A stretch of DNA of 64,000 nucleotides. It comes from Chloroflexota bacterium. Its GTDB lineage: Bacteria; Chloroflexota; Anaerolineae; UBA4142. Location: assembly GCA_016219275.1 (NCBI GenBank), contig JACRBM010000060.1:1-64000 (forward strand). Direction: 5' to 3'. The number at the start of each line of letters is the position of its first letter. The stretch's first letter is position 1. The notes below the pieces were generated by a model. It searched no databases. It was given only the letters and a program-made list of their open reading frames with translations, and had not been told where the DNA came from. Shown here piece after piece: positions 7,849 to 15,541 of the stretch. Both the position numbers and the translations under genes were made by a program.

Positions 7849-8748
7849 CTACCTCTTCGCTTCCGATTCGTAGTACACCCACAAGGGCGAACTCTTGAAC
7901 ACGAGCGCGGTGAAAATCAAAATGATGATGCCGAGCACCCACGCGAGCGCGGACGCGTACCCCATTTCGAAATCGGTGAACGCGGTGCGGAACATGTAGA
8001 GCATGTAGAACAAGGTCGAGCGCATCGGTCCGCCGTCCGTGATGATGTACGCGGCGGTGAACACCTGGAACGCGTCAATCGCTTCCATCACGAGTTGAAA
8101 GAATAGCGTCGGCGTCAGCATCGGAATCGTCACATTCCACAATTTCGACCAGATCCCCGCGCCGTCCATTTCGGCGGCTTCGTACAAATGCGGCGGAATG
8201 TTTTGCAAGCCAGCGAGATAAATGATCGCGCTGCCGCCGACGCGCCACAAGTTCATCAAGACGATACTCAACAGCGCGGTGTCCGGATCGAAAAACCATT
8301 TGGGTCCGGGGATGCCGACGGCTCCTAGAATCGAATTGACCACACCGTAATCGGGATTGAGCAACCACATCCACATCAGCGCCACCGCGACGCCGGACAA
8401 AACCGTCGGCAGATAAAACACGGTGCGAAAGATGCCGATGCCCGGCAACTTGTGATTGAGTAACAGCGAGAGCGCGAGACCAAAGATGAGATTCAGCGGC
8501 AACGCGATGATGACGTACGTGAACGTCACGCGCAGCGCCTGGTAAAAATCGCGGTCGCCGGTGAACATCTCGATGTAGTTGTCCAAGCCGACCCATCGCG
8601 GCTCGGTCGTGATGCGCCAGTTCGTAAATCCGAAATAAAGCGAAGCGAGCATTGGACCCAGGGTGAACACGAGAAAGCCGATCAACCAGGGGCTGATGCC
8701 AATGTATCCTTCAATCGCTTCGCGTATAACCGGGCGTTTGATGTTCAT
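7849..8748 (-). CDS. Carbohydrate ABC transporter permease, MalF/UgpA type
   Basis: A 299-residue permease with six predicted helices and the EAA loop YEAAEMDGAGIWSKLWNVTIPMLTPT. With the downstream MalG-type partner and the upstream binding protein it forms a sugar-type importer. The start codon lies right after a repeat and has no clear ribosome binding site. That repeat separates it from the binding-protein gene, an arrangement that usually lowers permease expression relative to the binding protein. Confidence 0.92.
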   Translation of the reverse strand: MNIKRPVIREAIEGYIGISPWLIGFLVFTLGPMLASLYFGFTNWRITTEPRWVGLDNYIEMFTGDRDFYQALRVTFTYVIIALPLNLIFGLALSLLLNHKLPGIGIFRTVFYLPTVLSGVAVALMWMWLLNPDYGVVNSILGAVGIPGPKWFFDPDTALLSIVLMNLWRVGGSAIIYLAGLQNIPPHLYEAAEMDGAGIWSKLWNVTIPMLTPTLFFQLVMEAIDAFQVFTAAYIITDGGPMRSTLFYMLYMFRTAFTDFEMGYASALAWVLGIIILIFTALVFKSSPLWVYYESEAKR

Positions 8749-8759
8749 AGGTGGAAATT

Positions 8760-8840
8760 AGAAGTTGGAGGTTGGAGGTTGGAAGTTGGAAGTAGATGGT
8801 AATCGCATCCAACCTCCAACCTCCAATTTCCAACATCCAG
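8760..8840. repeat. Inverted repeat of TTGGAGG units between binding-protein and permease genes
   Basis: Left arm: tandem GAAGTTGGAGGTTGGAGG. Right arm: CCAACCTCCAACCTCCAATT. The family is the same as part of the citE insert at 4.15-4.29 kb. It sits exactly in the binding-protein/permease gap and could stabilise the upstream transcript or partly block downstream transcription. Confidence 0.75.
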
Positions 8841-8844
8841 AGCA

Positions 8845-10296
8845 CTACGACAAACCAAGTTTCTTGCGTTCGTCGTCCACGATCTTTTGCGCCTCGGGCA
8901 CGGCTTTGTCCAGCGCGCCCTGGATTTCACTGCGCTTGATCTTGCCCAGGTAAATCTGATCGTACAGATCCTGGTTCAAACGCGTGACCTTGCTAAAGTA
9001 CGGGAAGCGCCCGGAGAATTCCCAGACTTGTTTCGTCTCGAGAATCTTGAAGAAGAATTGGACGCGTTTGTCATTCGCGGCGGGGTGGCTCTTCCACAGC
9101 GCGGGAATCGTCGGCGTGAACCCGTTGTTGCGGTTCATCAAGAATTTTTGTCCTGGCTCGCCGGTAAACCATTTCAAGTACTCCCACGCGGCATCCTTGT
9201 TCTTGCTTGCGTTCGGGATACCGATTTGGAGTGTCCAGCCATTGGTGATGACGTCTTCACCGGCGACCGTAGGATTGTGCACAAGCCCGAACTTGACGCC
9301 GGCTTTGTCCACGAGCAAGAATTGTCCGTTGTTGAGCGGCGCGAAACCGAGACGCCCGGTGTTGAACAGATCGAGCGGACCGGTGCCGGCGGTTTGCAAG
9401 ACCTGGAATTCGGCGGCAGTGGGAACAGCGCCCGATTGCGCGAGATCGTAAAAGAACTCGTATGCCTTGACGGCTTTCGGTCCGTTCATGTAACCCGCGA
9501 CGGTCTTGCCATCTTCGCTGAACGGGCGCGCGCCGAACGCGAACATTTCCGCGCGCCAGATACGCGTCTGCATCGTCGCGCCAAAAATCTTCTTGTCGCG
9601 ATTCGTGATCTTGACGGCATCGTTCAGGAACTGCTCCATCGTGTAACCCCACTCGGGGTACTTGATGTTTTTTTCGTCGAACAACGCGGTGTTGTAAAAG
9701 TACATCGTCGCGCCAACGCCGATGGGCATGCCGATGATCTTGTCGCCAAAGCGGCAACGCGAATCAAAGTGAACCTTGGAGTACATGGTGATGTCCACTT
9801 TGTCGCGCGCGATGTACTCGCGCAGATCGGTCGCCTGCGGGAACCAGCCGGCATCCCAGAACGTCGTCACATCGGGAACGCCGGAACCGGTGCCGAGCAC
9901 GGTGTTCATCTTTTCCGAAAAGCCATCATCCGGCAAAAAGGTCTGTTTCATTTTGACCCAGGATGCGGCGGGGCTTTTCGCGAATTCTGCGGCGAGAGCT
10001 TCTTGATCGGCTTGATTGCCAACATCCGCGCCGGCAACAGTCCACCAATCAATCGTTGTCACGGGACGCGCGGTGGGCGGAACCGCCGTGGCGGGAATCG
10101 CGGTGGGCGCAGTGGTAGGCGGCGGAGCGGCAGTCGCCGCGGGCTTGGGCACATCAGTTGGTTTTACCGCCGGTACAGCGGTGGGCGGCACTGGGGTCGC
10201 CGTTGGCGTCGGCGCGCAGGACGCGGCAACCAGACCGGCGGCGGTGAGAACACTCGCGCGCAAAAATTCGCGGCGCGATAAAATTTGGTCAGACAT
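8845..10296 (-). CDS. Sugar-type ABC substrate-binding lipoprotein with Tat signal
   Basis: A 483-residue family-1 extracellular binding protein. The N-terminus carries a twin-arginine motif (SRREFLRAS) followed by a hydrophobic stretch and the lipobox AASC, then a Pro/Thr/Ala linker, so it is probably exported folded and anchored as a lipoprotein. The domain body shows typical features: AAEFAKSPAASWVKMKQTFLPDDGFSEKM, WGYTMEQFLNDAVKIT and AAWEYLKWFTGEPGQ. The start at 10296 follows GAGGAGGAG. The substrate cannot be read from sequence. The co-transcribed ADP-ribosylglycohydrolases point to an N-glycosidic compound such as a nucleoside, while the citrate lyase points to an acid as a breakdown product; both are inferences. 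Confidence 0.92.
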   Translation of the reverse strand: MSDQILSRREFLRASVLTAAGLVAASCAPTPTATPVPPTAVPAVKPTDVPKPAATAAPPPTTAPTAIPATAVPPTARPVTTIDWWTVAGADVGNQADQEALAAEFAKSPAASWVKMKQTFLPDDGFSEKMNTVLGTGSGVPDVTTFWDAGWFPQATDLREYIARDKVDITMYSKVHFDSRCRFGDKIIGMPIGVGATMYFYNTALFDEKNIKYPEWGYTMEQFLNDAVKITNRDKKIFGATMQTRIWRAEMFAFGARPFSEDGKTVAGYMNGPKAVKAYEFFYDLAQSGAVPTAAEFQVLQTAGTGPLDLFNTGRLGFAPLNNGQFLLVDKAGVKFGLVHNPTVAGEDVITNGWTLQIGIPNASKNKDAAWEYLKWFTGEPGQKFLMNRNNGFTPTIPALWKSHPAANDKRVQFFFKILETKQVWEFSGRFPYFSKVTRLNQDLYDQIYLGKIKRSEIQGALDKAVPEAQKIVDDERKKLGLS

Positions 10297-10384
10297 TTTT
10301 TCTCCTCCTCGAGAGTGGGTAATCATTATTTGAACGCGTGGCGATGCGAAAAATTTCTAGGTTCGCGATTCCTCCTTTCCGTTT

Positions 10385-11368
10385 TCAATGAATCAATTCT
10401 GCCAATTGTTCAGCCAGCGAAACGATATCTTCGTGCGCGGTAAATTTGAGGCACACGCCGGCGGGACGACGAACGGAGGCGATCCATTTTTCCGGGATGA
10501 TGCCGATGCCGTGAAGTGCGCCGCACAGTGCGCCGATGACCGCGCCGAGCGTGTCCGCATCGCGACCAAAGTTGCACGCCCAGAACATGCCACGTTTGAA
10601 ATCACCCTGGGTCAACCGAAAGAGCGCGTAGATTTGCGGAATCGCTTCGGCGCTCGCGGAATGCGAGGGCGTCCACAACTCGGTGTGCAAACGCTCCCAC
10701 GCATTCTCAATCGTTTTTTCTTCGTCGCAAATTTTCATCGCGCGCGCCGTCGCGCGACCCAGCCAGCTGTCTGCCGGAATTTGCGCGATGCCGGTCGCGA
10801 CAATTTCTTCGACCGAGGCGTTGACCATTGCGACGGCGACGCTCGCGGCGACGGCTTGCGCCGCCCAGATGCCATCGGCGGAATGACTGATCTGCGCGTC
10901 CGTCTCGGCGAACGCGACGGCGCGTTTCACATCGCCCGCGCAGACGATGCCGATCGGCGCAACGCGCATCGCCGCGCCGTCATCGTAATTCGCCACATTG
11001 TCTTGACCTGAGAGGGGCGGCAACGCGCCGCGTTTCAGATTGGCGACCGCGCCGTACTGCGGCATGCCGCCGCGCTCGAACACGCCGCCGTTATCAATGA
11101 TGTAACGCTGCCACGCCGTGACCACCGCCGCGGTCGTCAAGTCGCCGCGACAATCGAGTAGCGTGCGCGCGGTGAGCAAGGCGAACTCGGTGTCGTCCGT
11201 GCTTTTCGCGTCCGCGTACAGATTCGTCACGATGCCATAGCGTTTGCGATAATCGTCGCGGCGCCCCAGGTCGCCGAGCGCATCGCCGACCGCCAAGCCG
11301 ATGAGACCGCCCAAGGATTTTTCCGTACACCATTTTCGATTCGCGATCAGTTCAGCGCGTGTAAGCAT
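10385..11368 (-). CDS. ADP-ribosylglycohydrolase-family protein, paralog 3
   Basis: A 327-residue family member with intact metal motifs: GGLIGLAVGDALGDLG and STDDTEFALLTARTLL at the N-terminal side and GRDADTLGAVIGALCGALHG near the C-terminus. It is the first enzyme gene after the LacI regulator and is preceded by a LacI-type operator. RBS GAGG lies six bases before the ATG. In E. coli the relative YegU sits with a PfkB kinase and a nucleoside transporter, so this subfamily may cleave nucleoside-like or ribosylated small molecules rather than ADP-ribosyl proteins; that is context-based. Confidence 0.87.
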   Translation of the reverse strand: MLTRAELIANRKWCTEKSLGGLIGLAVGDALGDLGRRDDYRKRYGIVTNLYADAKSTDDTEFALLTARTLLDCRGDLTTAAVVTAWQRYIIDNGGVFERGGMPQYGAVANLKRGALPPLSGQDNVANYDDGAAMRVAPIGIVCAGDVKRAVAFAETDAQISHSADGIWAAQAVAASVAVAMVNASVEEIVATGIAQIPADSWLGRATARAMKICDEEKTIENAWERLHTELWTPSHSASAEAIPQIYALFRLTQGDFKRGMFWACNFGRDADTLGAVIGALCGALHGIGIIPEKWIASVRRPAGVCLKFTAHEDIVSLAEQLAELIH

Positions 11369-11393
11369 ACATTGCCTCTAGCCGATAATTTGC

Positions 11394-11405
11394 GGGAACG
11401 TTCCC
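11394..11405. promoter_or_regulatory. LacI-family operator, GGGAACGTTCCC
   Basis: A perfect 12-bp palindrome with a central CG, the usual symmetry of LacI-family operators. It lies between the lacI-type gene and ADP-ribosylglycohydrolase paralog 3, 26 bases before that start codon. An identical palindrome lies upstream of the regulator itself. Confidence 0.85.
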
Positions 11406-11423
11406 AAGAATATCGAAAAAAAT

Positions 11424-12452
11424 TTACGTATGCAGCGGCGCGACCGTACCGCGCTCGATGAGCGTGCACGGCAGAACGCACCGGCGTCCTTCGCGCGGCG
11501 CGTTGCCCGCGATCCGTTCGATCAGAAATTGCGCGGCTTGGCACCCGATCTCGTACTTTTGCTTCGCCATCGTTGTCAACGGCGGCGTCATCATCGAAGC
11601 CGGATAAATATCGTCCATGCCGATGATCGAAATATCCGCCGGAATCTTGACGTCGAGTTGCGCGGCGCGTTGCATCGCGGCAATCGCGAGAATATCGTTC
11701 GAGGCGAAGACCGCGGTCGGCGGTTTCGGCAAACTCAGCAAGGTTTGCATGCCGCGTTCGCCGCCGGCGCGATCGAAGGGAACTTGAACGATGAAGGTTG
11801 GATCGAGACGCAGGTTGTGTTGTTTGACAAAATCCGTGTACGCCTGATACCGCGCGTGTCCCGGATCGGTATCGTAGCGACCGTGAATAAAACCGATGCG
11901 GCGATGTCCCTTTTGATACAGGTAGGTCAGCGCATCGAGCGTGCCGCGATAACTATCGGAGCCGACCATATCAATTTGGGGAAAGCCATCGCGAATACCC
12001 AGGATCACGGTGGGGATGCCCGTCGCGCGCAGTTCGCGGCAGTGAATCGTCGTCGGATTGATCGCGACCCCATCGAAGCGATTGCGGCGCGCGGTTTTGA
12101 GAAACTGATTTTCGCGATGCGGGTCCCAGTCGCCGTTGCCGACGACGACGGAATAACCGGCGTGCTCCATCGTGTCTTGCAAACCACGTGTCACTTCGGA
12201 CCAGAAGGGATTGGCGATGTCGGGGGCGATCAGCATGACCGTATTCGTGCGCGCGGTGCGAAGACTACTCGCGATGGCGTTGTGCTCGTAGCCCAGTTTG
12301 TGGATCGCGCGCGTAACCGCTTGGCGCGTTTCCGCTTTGACGGACGCCGCGTCGCCCTGGAGGACGCGCGACACGGTGGATTTGGAAACGCCTGCCGCGC
12401 GTGCGACGTGAATGATGGTCGGTCGGGTAGGTTGGTTTTTAGGGCTACTCAT
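11424..12452 (-). CDS. LacI-family transcriptional regulator of the ADP-ribosylglycohydrolase/ABC operon
   Basis: A 342-residue repressor. The N-terminal helix-turn-helix IIHVARAAGVSKSTVSRVLQ is followed by the hinge region and a periplasmic-binding-protein-like effector domain (VMLIAPDIANPFWSEVTRGL, TAVFASNDILAIAAMQ, ISIIGMDDIYPASMMTPPLTT). It is the first gene of the operon. Two identical palindromes, GGGAACGTTCCC, flank it, one at its own promoter and one before the next gene. This supports autoregulation plus control of the catabolic genes. The effector is unknown, presumably the imported sugar-like compound. Confidence 0.93.
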   Translation of the reverse strand: MSSPKNQPTRPTIIHVARAAGVSKSTVSRVLQGDAASVKAETRQAVTRAIHKLGYEHNAIASSLRTARTNTVMLIAPDIANPFWSEVTRGLQDTMEHAGYSVVVGNGDWDPHRENQFLKTARRNRFDGVAINPTTIHCRELRATGIPTVILGIRDGFPQIDMVGSDSYRGTLDALTYLYQKGHRRIGFIHGRYDTDPGHARYQAYTDFVKQHNLRLDPTFIVQVPFDRAGGERGMQTLLSLPKPPTAVFASNDILAIAAMQRAAQLDVKIPADISIIGMDDIYPASMMTPPLTTMAKQKYEIGCQAAQFLIERIAGNAPREGRRCVLPCTLIERGTVAPLHT

Positions 12453-12518
12453 CCGCGAGTGTATTCCATGGCATCACTGCTCAACGTACTCCGTCGTGAA
12501 ACGACGGGGCGAATTTAT

Positions 12519-12530
12519 GGGAACGTTCCC
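12519..12530. promoter_or_regulatory. LacI-family operator at the lacI promoter
   Basis: A second exact copy of GGGAACGTTCCC, flanked by T and A. It covers roughly +1 to +12 of the predicted lacI transcript, a repressing position. Confidence 0.85.
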
Positions 12531-12537
12531 AAACACA

Positions 12538-12566
12538 ATCCTACTATAACTCGAACGAATTGTCAA
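12538..12566 (-). promoter_or_regulatory. Sigma-70-type promoter of the lacI-led operon
   Basis: On the minus strand, TTGACA (12566-12561), a 17-base spacer and TAGGAT (12543-12538). Transcription would start near 12531, directly at the operator. Confidence 0.7.
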
Positions 12567-12589
12567 GCGGCAATTTTTCGTTCGGTTAT

Positions 12590-12618
12590 TTGCTCATTTG
12601 TCCGTTTCTAGGTATAAT
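12590..12618 (+). promoter_or_regulatory. Promoter of rpmH
   Basis: TTGCTC, a 17-base spacer and a perfect TATAAT at 12613-12618. The predicted start near 12625 leaves a short leader before the AAGGAG of rpmH. Confidence 0.7.
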
Positions 12619-12651
12619 GCGCCGCGCTATCTTACAGAACAAGGAGTGATT

Positions 12652-12816
12652 GTGAAACGAACGTATCAACCTAAACGGCTCAAACGAATGCGCACGCACG
12701 GCTTCCGCTCCAAAATGCAAACCAAGGGCGGACGCAAAGTGATTTCCGCGCGACGCGCGCGCGGGCGCAAACGTTTGACGGTCACGCATACCCGCAGTGG
12801 CTTGAAGCAAAAGTAA
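12652..12816 (+). CDS. rpmH: 50S ribosomal protein L34
   Basis: A 54-residue, strongly basic protein. [21 protein letters not shown] and the Arg/Lys-rich C-terminus are diagnostic of L34, a late-assembling large-subunit protein. The GTG start follows AAGGAG at the right spacing and gives the standard family N-terminus; reading further upstream adds a non-homologous extension. It begins the conserved rpmH-rnpA-yidD-yidC-jag block that marks the replication-origin region in many bacteria. Here dnaA does not precede it; a LacI regulator does. Confidence 0.97.
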   Translation: MKRTYQPKRLKRMRTHGFRSKMQTKGGRKVISARRARGRKRLTVTHTRSGLKQK

Positions 12817-12821
12817 AGGCG

Positions 12822-12902
12822 GAAGGATAAAGGATGAAGGATGAAAAAGCCCCAGCAAGGGCACGTGTGATTTCCTCCTTCATCCCTCGTCCTTCATCCG
12901 AT
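12822..12902. repeat. Inverted repeat of GGATGAAGGATGAA units between rpmH and rnpA
   Basis: GGATAAAGGATGAAGGATGAA on the left (broken across units) faces TTCATCCCTCGTCCTTCATCC on the right. It fills nearly the whole 99-base gap. A related element occurs at 35.42-35.48 kb. It might help process or stabilise the rpmH message; that is inference. Confidence 0.65.
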
Positions 12903-12915
12903 AATGAGCTAGCCC

Positions 12916-13257
12916 ATGAAGCGCGCGTTCAGTCTGCGCCGCGGTGAAGATTTCCAGCGCGCGTGGGACGGCGGCAAGTCATGGTCGCATCCACTGGTAA
13001 TTCTACGCATCCGCACGAACTCGCTTTCGATCAATCGTTTTGGTTTTGTCGCTGGGAAGAAACTGGGGAACGCCGTCGCGCGTAATCGCGCCAAACGCCG
13101 GTTGCGTGAAGCGATGCGTCATCGGCTGACGCAAATCGCGTCCGGCTATGACATCATCGTGATTGCCCGCACCGGGGTCGTGCGCGCCACATTCAACGAG
13201 CTGGACACGGCAATCGAAACACTGATTCAGCGCGCGGGTTTGCCTAAGCGTGATTAA
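12916..13257 (+). CDS. rnpA: Ribonuclease P protein component
   Basis: A 113-residue basic protein that helps the RNA subunit cut the 5' leader of tRNA precursors. Family signatures are FSLRRGEDFQRAWDGG, RFGFVAGKKLGNAVARNRAKRRLREAMR (the conserved RNR motif region) and GYDIIVIARTGVV. It is separated from rpmH by a repeat but keeps the usual gene order. The catalytic RNA gene rnpB is not seen in the window. Confidence 0.97.
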   Translation: MKRAFSLRRGEDFQRAWDGGKSWSHPLVILRIRTNSLSINRFGFVAGKKLGNAVARNRAKRRLREAMRHRLTQIASGYDIIVIARTGVVRATFNELDTAIETLIQRAGLPKRD

Positions 13258-13275
13258 ACCTTCGCAAGGTTTTTT
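13256..13275 (+). terminator. Small hairpin with T-tract between rnpA and yidD
   Basis: AACCTT-CGC-AAGGTT followed by TTTT. The stem is only six pairs, so it is at most a weak terminator. The second arm also supplies the AAGG that probably serves as the yidD ribosome binding site, which would tie folding to yidD translation. Confidence 0.4.
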
Positions 13276-13278
13276 GTT

Positions 13279-13494
13279 GTGAAACATCTCGCACTCATTC
13301 CAATTCGACTTTACCAAAAGATTCTTTCGCCGTTGTTACCGCCGAGTTGCCGGTTTGTGCCGACCTGCTCGCAGTACGCGGTCGAAGCGATTTCGCATTG
13401 CGGTCTTTTCAAAGGCGGTTGGCTCGCGGTGCGGCGCATTGCGCGCTGTCATCCTTTGAACCCGGGCGGATACGATCCGGTGCCATTCGATTAG
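13279..13494 (+). CDS. yidD: Membrane protein insertion efficiency factor YidD
   Basis: A 71-residue protein with the family hallmarks [30 protein letters not shown], in which the conserved cysteines flank Pro-rich turns, and a C-terminal [13 protein letters not shown]. It lies at the inner face of the membrane and assists YidC. The start codon is GTG. It ends shortly before a short repeat region and the PQQ-propeller gene. Confidence 0.95.
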   Translation: MKHLALIPIRLYQKILSPLLPPSCRFVPTCSQYAVEAISHCGLFKGGWLAVRRIARCHPLNPGGYDPVPFD

Positions 13495-13496
13495 GT

Positions 13497-13550
13497 TTCA
13501 GATTTCAGTCTTGAAGCGCGCGGCGCTTGAAGGTTGAAATCTGCAACTTG
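13497..13550. repeat. Short inverted repeat after yidD
   Basis: TTTCAGATTTCAG on the left and GAAATCTGCAA on the right surround CGCGCGGCGCTTG. It is similar in style to the ATTTCAGATTTCAG element at 60.68-60.74 kb. Confidence 0.5.
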
Positions 13551-13567
13551 TTCGGAAGGAGTTTCGC

Positions 13568-14659
13568 TTGGTAAACTTGACGCGTTTGCGGCTGGCGTGG
13601 TTTGTCGTTCTTCTCATCGCCGCCGCGTTTCTTTTGGTGGGCTGTGGCGGCGCGCCGGTCACCGGTTGGTCCAGCCCCACGCTTAGCGGCGCCACAATCT
13701 ATGTTGGCGGGATGGGCGGTAAGCTCGTCGCCGTCAACACGGCGGACGGTAGCTCGCCGTGGCAATTCCCCAAAGACCCTTCCCTCGTTTCGATCTACTC
13801 GACGCCGGCGGTCGCGAACAATGTCGTCTATTTTGGCGCATTCGACAAAAAGTTTTACGCCGTGGACGCGACGACCGGCTCTGAGAAATGGAAAGTGGAC
13901 CTTGGCGCCGCGGTCGTTTCGTCTCCTATCGTGAAGGATAATCTCGTTTACTTTGGCGCGAACGACAAAAAAATCTACGCGCTCGACGCCGCGACCGGCG
14001 CAAAGAAATGGGAATTTGCGACGGGCGGCGAAGTGTGGGCAGACCTCACGCTTGTGGGCAATGTGTTATACGCGCCCTCGCTCGATCACAAATTGTACGT
14101 GCTCGACGCGGCGACCGGCGCAAAGAAATGGGAATTTAACGCCCAGGGCATCAGTGTGACCAAACCCGCCGTCGTCGGCAATTCGGTGTATGTCGCCGGC
14201 TTGCAAAATATGTACGCGCTCGATGTCGAGACCGGCAAACAAAAGTGGATGTTCGCCGCGAATAACTGGGTCTGGTCGAATCCGAACGTGGTGGATGGCG
14301 TGATTTATTTTGCCGCGCTCGACGGCACGGTGTACGCGCGCGACGCCGCGACCGGCGAAAAGAAATGGGAATTCAAAGCCGCCGATGGCGTGCGTTCGAC
14401 GATTGTGATCGAGAAAGGCGTCGCGTACTTTGGCGCAGATGATTTCAAAGTGTACGCGCTCGATGCGAACACGGGCGCGCTCAAGTGGACCCGCGCGACC
14501 GGCGCGCGCATCGTGAGTTCGCCGGCGCTCGGCGATGGCGTCGTCTACATCGCGTCGCAGGATCGGTTGTTGTACGCGTTGAACGCGGTGGATGGTCAGG
14601 TCAAGTGGGCGTTGGACACGACGAGTTTCAAATTAGCCACGCCCACGGCGAACAAGTAA
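13568..14659 (+). CDS. PQQ-type beta-propeller lipoprotein (BamB-like)
   Basis: A 363-residue predicted lipoprotein. The TTG start is supported by GGAAGGAG just upstream. A signal peptide with a long hydrophobic core ends at the lipobox LLVGC. About seven propeller repeats follow, spaced about 40 residues apart, each with a motif such as YALDAATGAKKWEF or YARDAATGEKKWEF. Propellers of this kind scaffold envelope assembly machinery (BamB) or occur in dehydrogenases; no PQQ-binding dehydrogenase residues stand out. Its position between yidD and yidC, two membrane-insertion genes, is unusual and hints at a role in envelope protein assembly. The repeated DNA is nearly identical between some blades, which suggests recent duplication. 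Confidence 0.85.
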   Translation: MVNLTRLRLAWFVVLLIAAAFLLVGCGGAPVTGWSSPTLSGATIYVGGMGGKLVAVNTADGSSPWQFPKDPSLVSIYSTPAVANNVVYFGAFDKKFYAVDATTGSEKWKVDLGAAVVSSPIVKDNLVYFGANDKKIYALDAATGAKKWEFATGGEVWADLTLVGNVLYAPSLDHKLYVLDAATGAKKWEFNAQGISVTKPAVVGNSVYVAGLQNMYALDVETGKQKWMFAANNWVWSNPNVVDGVIYFAALDGTVYARDAATGEKKWEFKAADGVRSTIVIEKGVAYFGADDFKVYALDANTGALKWTRATGARIVSSPALGDGVVYIASQDRLLYALNAVDGQVKWALDTTSFKLATPTANK

Positions 14660-14668
14660 TGACCCCCA

Positions 14669-14703
14669 CCTCGTTCCTCCCCCGTCAAGAACCGGGGAGG
14701 GAG
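14669..14703. repeat. Inverted repeat before yidC
   Basis: CTCCCCCG faces CGGGGAG around TCAAGAAC in the 66-base gap between the propeller gene and yidC. No T-tract follows, so termination is not predicted. Confidence 0.5.
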
Positions 14704-14725
14704 AGTTGGCAAGTAGGAGCAAAGG

Positions 14726-15541
14726 ATGTTTGATTTTCTCGCCCCGATATGGAATACGTTCGTGTTCAACCCGATGGTGAACACGTTATTGTTTATCTAT
14801 GTCGTCATCAAGAATTACGGTCTGGCGATCATTCTCTTTACGTTGCTCGTGCGCCTGGTGACGTTGCCCTTTTACTGGCAACAACAAAAGGCGTTCAAAA
14901 AGCAACAGACGCTGATGGCGAGCGCCGAATGGCAAGAGATGCAGAAAAAGTACGCCAAGGATAAAGAGAAACTAGCGCAAGAGCAGATGAAGTTGTATCA
15001 ACAAAACGGCGTCAACCCGCTGGGCGGTTGTTTGCCCGCGCTGATTCCGTGGCCCATCATGATTGGCTTGTATCAATCCATCACGATGGTGATGGGCGCA
15101 CAGCCCGAACAACTGATGGACCTGGCAAAACATCTCTACAACTTTATGCCGGAACTCGCCGCGGCGGTGCCCGTGCAACCCGATTTCCTGGGTTTGAATC
15201 TCGCAGGCACGCCGGACTGGAGCGCGCCAGTGACGCTGATTGTGCCGGCGCTCGTACTCGGCAGCACCTGGGTTCAGCAAAAAATGATGACGATGCCGTC
15301 GGCGGACCCGCAAGCCGCGCAGATGAACCAGTCCATGCAAATGATGATGCCGATTTTCATCGGTTACATTTCGTTGTCGTTCCCGATCGGCTTGTCGCTG
15401 TACTGGATCGTCTTCAACGTGGTCGGCATCATTCAACAGTACATGACCAGTGGCTGGGGTAATTTGTTCGGCGGCGCGAAACCGGCGCCCGCCATCACCG
15501 GCGCGGCAAAAGGAAAAAAGGATGTCAGAAACAAAGCGTGA
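14726..15541 (+). CDS. yidC: Membrane protein insertase YidC (short Gram-positive type)
   Basis: A 271-residue insertase. It lacks the large periplasmic domain of proteobacterial YidC, as usual for Oxa1/SpoIIIJ-like forms. Helix 1 follows the N-terminus, and the basic cytoplasmic coiled hairpin QQQKAFKKQQTLMASAEWQEMQKKYAKDKEKLAQEQMKLYQ (about residues 50-90) precedes GVNPLGGCLPALIPWPIMIGLYQSI, the usual signature. The C-terminus is basic (KGKKDVRNKA). The jag start lies inside its 3' end, a 20-base overlap. Confidence 0.95.
   Translation: MFDFLAPIWNTFVFNPMVNTLLFIYVVIKNYGLAIILFTLLVRLVTLPFYWQQQKAFKKQQTLMASAEWQEMQKKYAKDKEKLAQEQMKLYQQNGVNPLGGCLPALIPWPIMIGLYQSITMVMGAQPEQLMDLAKHLYNFMPELAAAVPVQPDFLGLNLAGTPDWSAPVTLIVPALVLGSTWVQQKMMTMPSADPQAAQMNQSMQMMMPIFIGYISLSFPIGLSLYWIVFNVVGIIQQYMTSGWGNLFGGAKPAPAITGAAKGKKDVRNKA

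Noticed and set aside
6961-8106. Long reading frames antisense to real genes throughout the window, such as the plus-strand frame over the permease gene
   Set aside because: They are Arg/His-rich products of GC-rich DNA, lack family motifs and ribosome binding sites, and lie opposite clear genes.
12452-12652. A replication origin in the lacI-rpmH gap
   Set aside because: No DnaA boxes or AT-rich unwinding region is seen; the gap is explained by two divergent promoters and a LacI operator.
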